Source: Collimonas sp. PA-H2
Lineage (GTDB): Bacteria > Pseudomonadota > Gammaproteobacteria > Burkholderiales > Burkholderiaceae_D
DNA: 64,000 nt
Direction of reading: 5' to 3'
Assembly (NCBI RefSeq): GCF_002564105.1
Contig: NZ_PDBX01000001.1
Coordinates: 434,001 to 498,000, forward strand
Part shown: positions 62,664 through 64,000 of the stretch, piece by piece
Layout of the letters: each line of letters starts with the position of its first letter
Numbering within the stretch: position 1 is the first letter of the stretch
Made by a program: the position numbers and the translations under genes
Notes under the pieces: generated by a model
Database searches by the model: none
Told to the model about the DNA's origin: nothing
What the model saw: the letters and a program-made list of their open reading frames with translations, nothing else

Positions 62664-62713
62664 GGCGATGATGATAGGGCCATCGCCGAGGGTGAGATAA
62701 GGGGGTTTTCCAT
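62660..62713 (-). promoter_or_regulatory. ATGGAAAACC element and 17-codon leader at the head of the baseplate operon
   Basis: Minus strand GGGATGGAAAACCCCC, ten bases after the terminator of the OmpA-type gene. Its ATG opens MENPLISPSAMALSSSP, whose TGA overlaps the ATG of the 62376 gene. This is the first element of the whole phage module in transcription order. Confidence 0.55.
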
Positions 62714-62722
62714 CCCATCGAC

Positions 62723-62752
62723 AAAAAACCCGCTAACCTTTCGGCGCGGGTT
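62723..62752 (-). terminator. Intrinsic terminator of the OmpA/DUF937 gene
   Basis: On the minus strand AACCCGC and GCGGGTT form a 7-bp stem around a 10-base AT/GC-mixed loop, followed by a run of T. It separates the upstream envelope gene from the phage operon, implying that the phage genes use their own promoter. Confidence 0.75.
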
Positions 62753-62770
62753 AAATTTATATCCCAATAA

Positions 62771-64000
62771 CTACTTCTGCTCGCTAAATGCAATGCGACG
62801 ATTTTGGAAACGACCGCTCGGAGTATCGTTGTCCCCTACAGGTTGAATATCCCCGTATGCTTTAGTTGTGAACGTGGCTGCAGCAATACCTTTTAACACA
62901 AAGAAGTCGCGCACCGCATCGGCACGTTTTTTCGACAATTCCATATTGGAGACAGACGATCCCTGGTTATCGGTATGTCCGCCGATTTCAAGTTTTGCGT
63001 CCTTGGCACAATCCCTGATCGCGGTAACTGCCTTGCCGAACTCCAGTAAATCTTCCTTCGGAATATCAAAGGAGCCAGAAGAAAAATTAAACGAATAGGT
63101 ATTCATAGCACCCACCACATCGGCTGTAGTGCATGAGCCGGGTTTAAGGACGGCTAACGCATCTTCAAATTTTTTCTTGTTGTCGGCCAAAGCTTCTGAC
63201 AGATCGAACAACGATACAACATATCCGGCGCCAAAAAGTGCTTTCGTCTTATCCAATAACTGCAGTTTAGGATCCGTGGCCGCTCCACCTATTTCTATAC
63301 TGTTGCCCTTGATCGTCAATTCAGTATTCGGCAGCTTGAAATTTGTTAACAAGTCCGGCAGTTCACCAATCCAGCCGGCAGATTTGGTCGCACCATCAAC
63401 TTTGATGTCGGCGTTAACTCTGTCACCATAGTTTTTTTTCAAATCTGCCAGAATGGCTTCCTTATCCGTTTCACTTCCTACGGTGGCAACGACGGTAGCC
63501 TTGCCGTCTTTGTCCGTCGTCAACGACAACGTAGATGCTTTACTAGGCGCTGCGGGCTCAGCAGCCACCGGCGGCGTAACAACCGATGTTGGAGAAGATA
63601 CCGATTCCTTATTGCAACCACGCATAAAAAACAACAACGCGGCCAACGCTAACAGCGCCAAGAGCCACCACCATTTTGCAATACCAGTCTTTTCCTTGGA
63701 CACAGGAATACCATCGGTGGGTGCGGCTGACCGCGTATTCATATGAAAGGCCGACAGCGTTGTTTTGAGCTTGTTGCCAATGCCGTCAAAAAAATCCCAC
63801 GCCGTCCCCACTCCCAAAGCAGCCCACACGCTCTCAGGCAATTTTCCATGAATGAACGACACTTGATGCGCCAATGTCGAAATCAACGTGTGCTGTTGTC
63901 CCTTGCCGGCTTGCAGATGATTTTTGATCAATCCAAACAGGGTGGCCGTCACCACACTGGTCATAGCCGTGACAGCGCCAACCGCGGTATCAGTGTGCTG
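62771..64000 (-). CDS. DUF937-like, BON-like, OmpA-domain protein, N-terminus cut by window
   Basis: The frame is open to the right edge, so the true start is outside. The visible part has a helical DUF937/YidB-like segment (TSVVTATLFGLIKNHLQAGKG), a transmembrane helix (WWWLLALLALAALLFFMRG), a BON-like region (KATVVATVGSETDKEAILADL) and an OmpA C-terminal domain (EIGGHTDNQGSSVSNMELSKKRADAV). This combination resembles OmpATb-type envelope proteins. It is host-like rather than phage-like and seems to mark the right border of the phage module. Confidence 0.8.
   Translation of the reverse strand, partial: QHTDTAVGAVTAMTSVVTATLFGLIKNHLQAGKGQQHTLISTLAHQVSFIHGKLPESVWAALGVGTAWDFFDGIGNKLKTTLSAFHMNTRSAAPTDGIPVSKEKTGIAKWWWLLALLALAALLFFMRGCNKESVSSPTSVVTPPVAAEPAAPSKASTLSLTTDKDGKATVVATVGSETDKEAILADLKKNYGDRVNADIKVDGATKSAGWIGELPDLLTNFKLPNTELTIKGNSIEIGGAATDPKLQLLDKTKALFGAGYVVSLFDLSEALADNKKKFEDALAVLKPGSCTTADVVGAMNTYSFNFSSGSFDIPKEDLLEFGKAVTAIRDCAKDAKLEIGGHTDNQGSSVSNMELSKKRADAVRDFFVLKGIAAATFTTKAYGDIQPVGDNDTPSGRFQNRRIAFSEQK

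Overview
The window looks like the chromosome of a betaproteobacterium of the order Burkholderiales, probably Oxalobacteraceae (Collimonas/Herbaspirillum-like). This is inferred from gene content (giant trimeric autotransporter, LysM/FecR-CHASE2 signalling trio, hut genes with a DcaP-like porin) and moderately GC-rich codon use. It is not proven by a marker gene. No rRNA, tRNA or CRISPR was seen.

Region 1 (1-18 kb, minus strand) is a surface-adhesion locus. After a membrane channel (160-1623) and small membrane or hypothetical proteins comes a 3717-residue trimeric autotransporter adhesin (4201-15354). It is bracketed by two copies of a TpgA-like (BamE-like plus OmpA-like) envelope protein and two copies of a DUF4019 protein. 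An orphan IS5-type OrfA lies inside the locus. Region 2 (18.4-22.8 kb, plus strand) is a three-gene signalling operon divergent from it: OmpR-type response regulator, LysM-FecR protein, and CHASE2 histidine kinase.

Region 3 (23.2-34.8 kb and 45.7-62.7 kb, almost all minus strand) is a large contractile-tailed phage structural module. It encodes baseplate wedge, prohead protease-like protein, tail fibre and assembly protein, portal, tape measure with a lytic domain, tail tube, hub, spike, major capsid protein, sheath, and a complete lysis cassette (two holin-like proteins, GH19 endolysin, nested spanins). No terminase, integrase, repressor or replication gene is visible. The right side abuts a DUF937/OmpA gene that has its own terminator. 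The element therefore looks like a defective or domesticated myovirus, or a gene-transfer-agent-like particle, unless packaging genes lie outside the window.

Region 4 (34.8-45.6 kb) splits the structural module. It is a histidine-utilisation cassette: hutC, hutU, hutH, hutG, a polar amino-acid ABC transporter and a DcaP-like porin. Palindromic HutC-type sites lie in its control regions. hutI is not present.

Two features tie the phage module together and are the main novelty candidates. First, the 10-mer ATGGAAAACC occurs four times on the minus strand, each time just upstream of a structural operon, with two weaker variants upstream of the portal and InPase genes. Each exact copy also begins a short ORF encoding Met-Glu-Asn. 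Second, two mutually similar orphan OmpR-type response regulators sit beside two of these operon heads. This suggests the particle may be under host-style two-component control.
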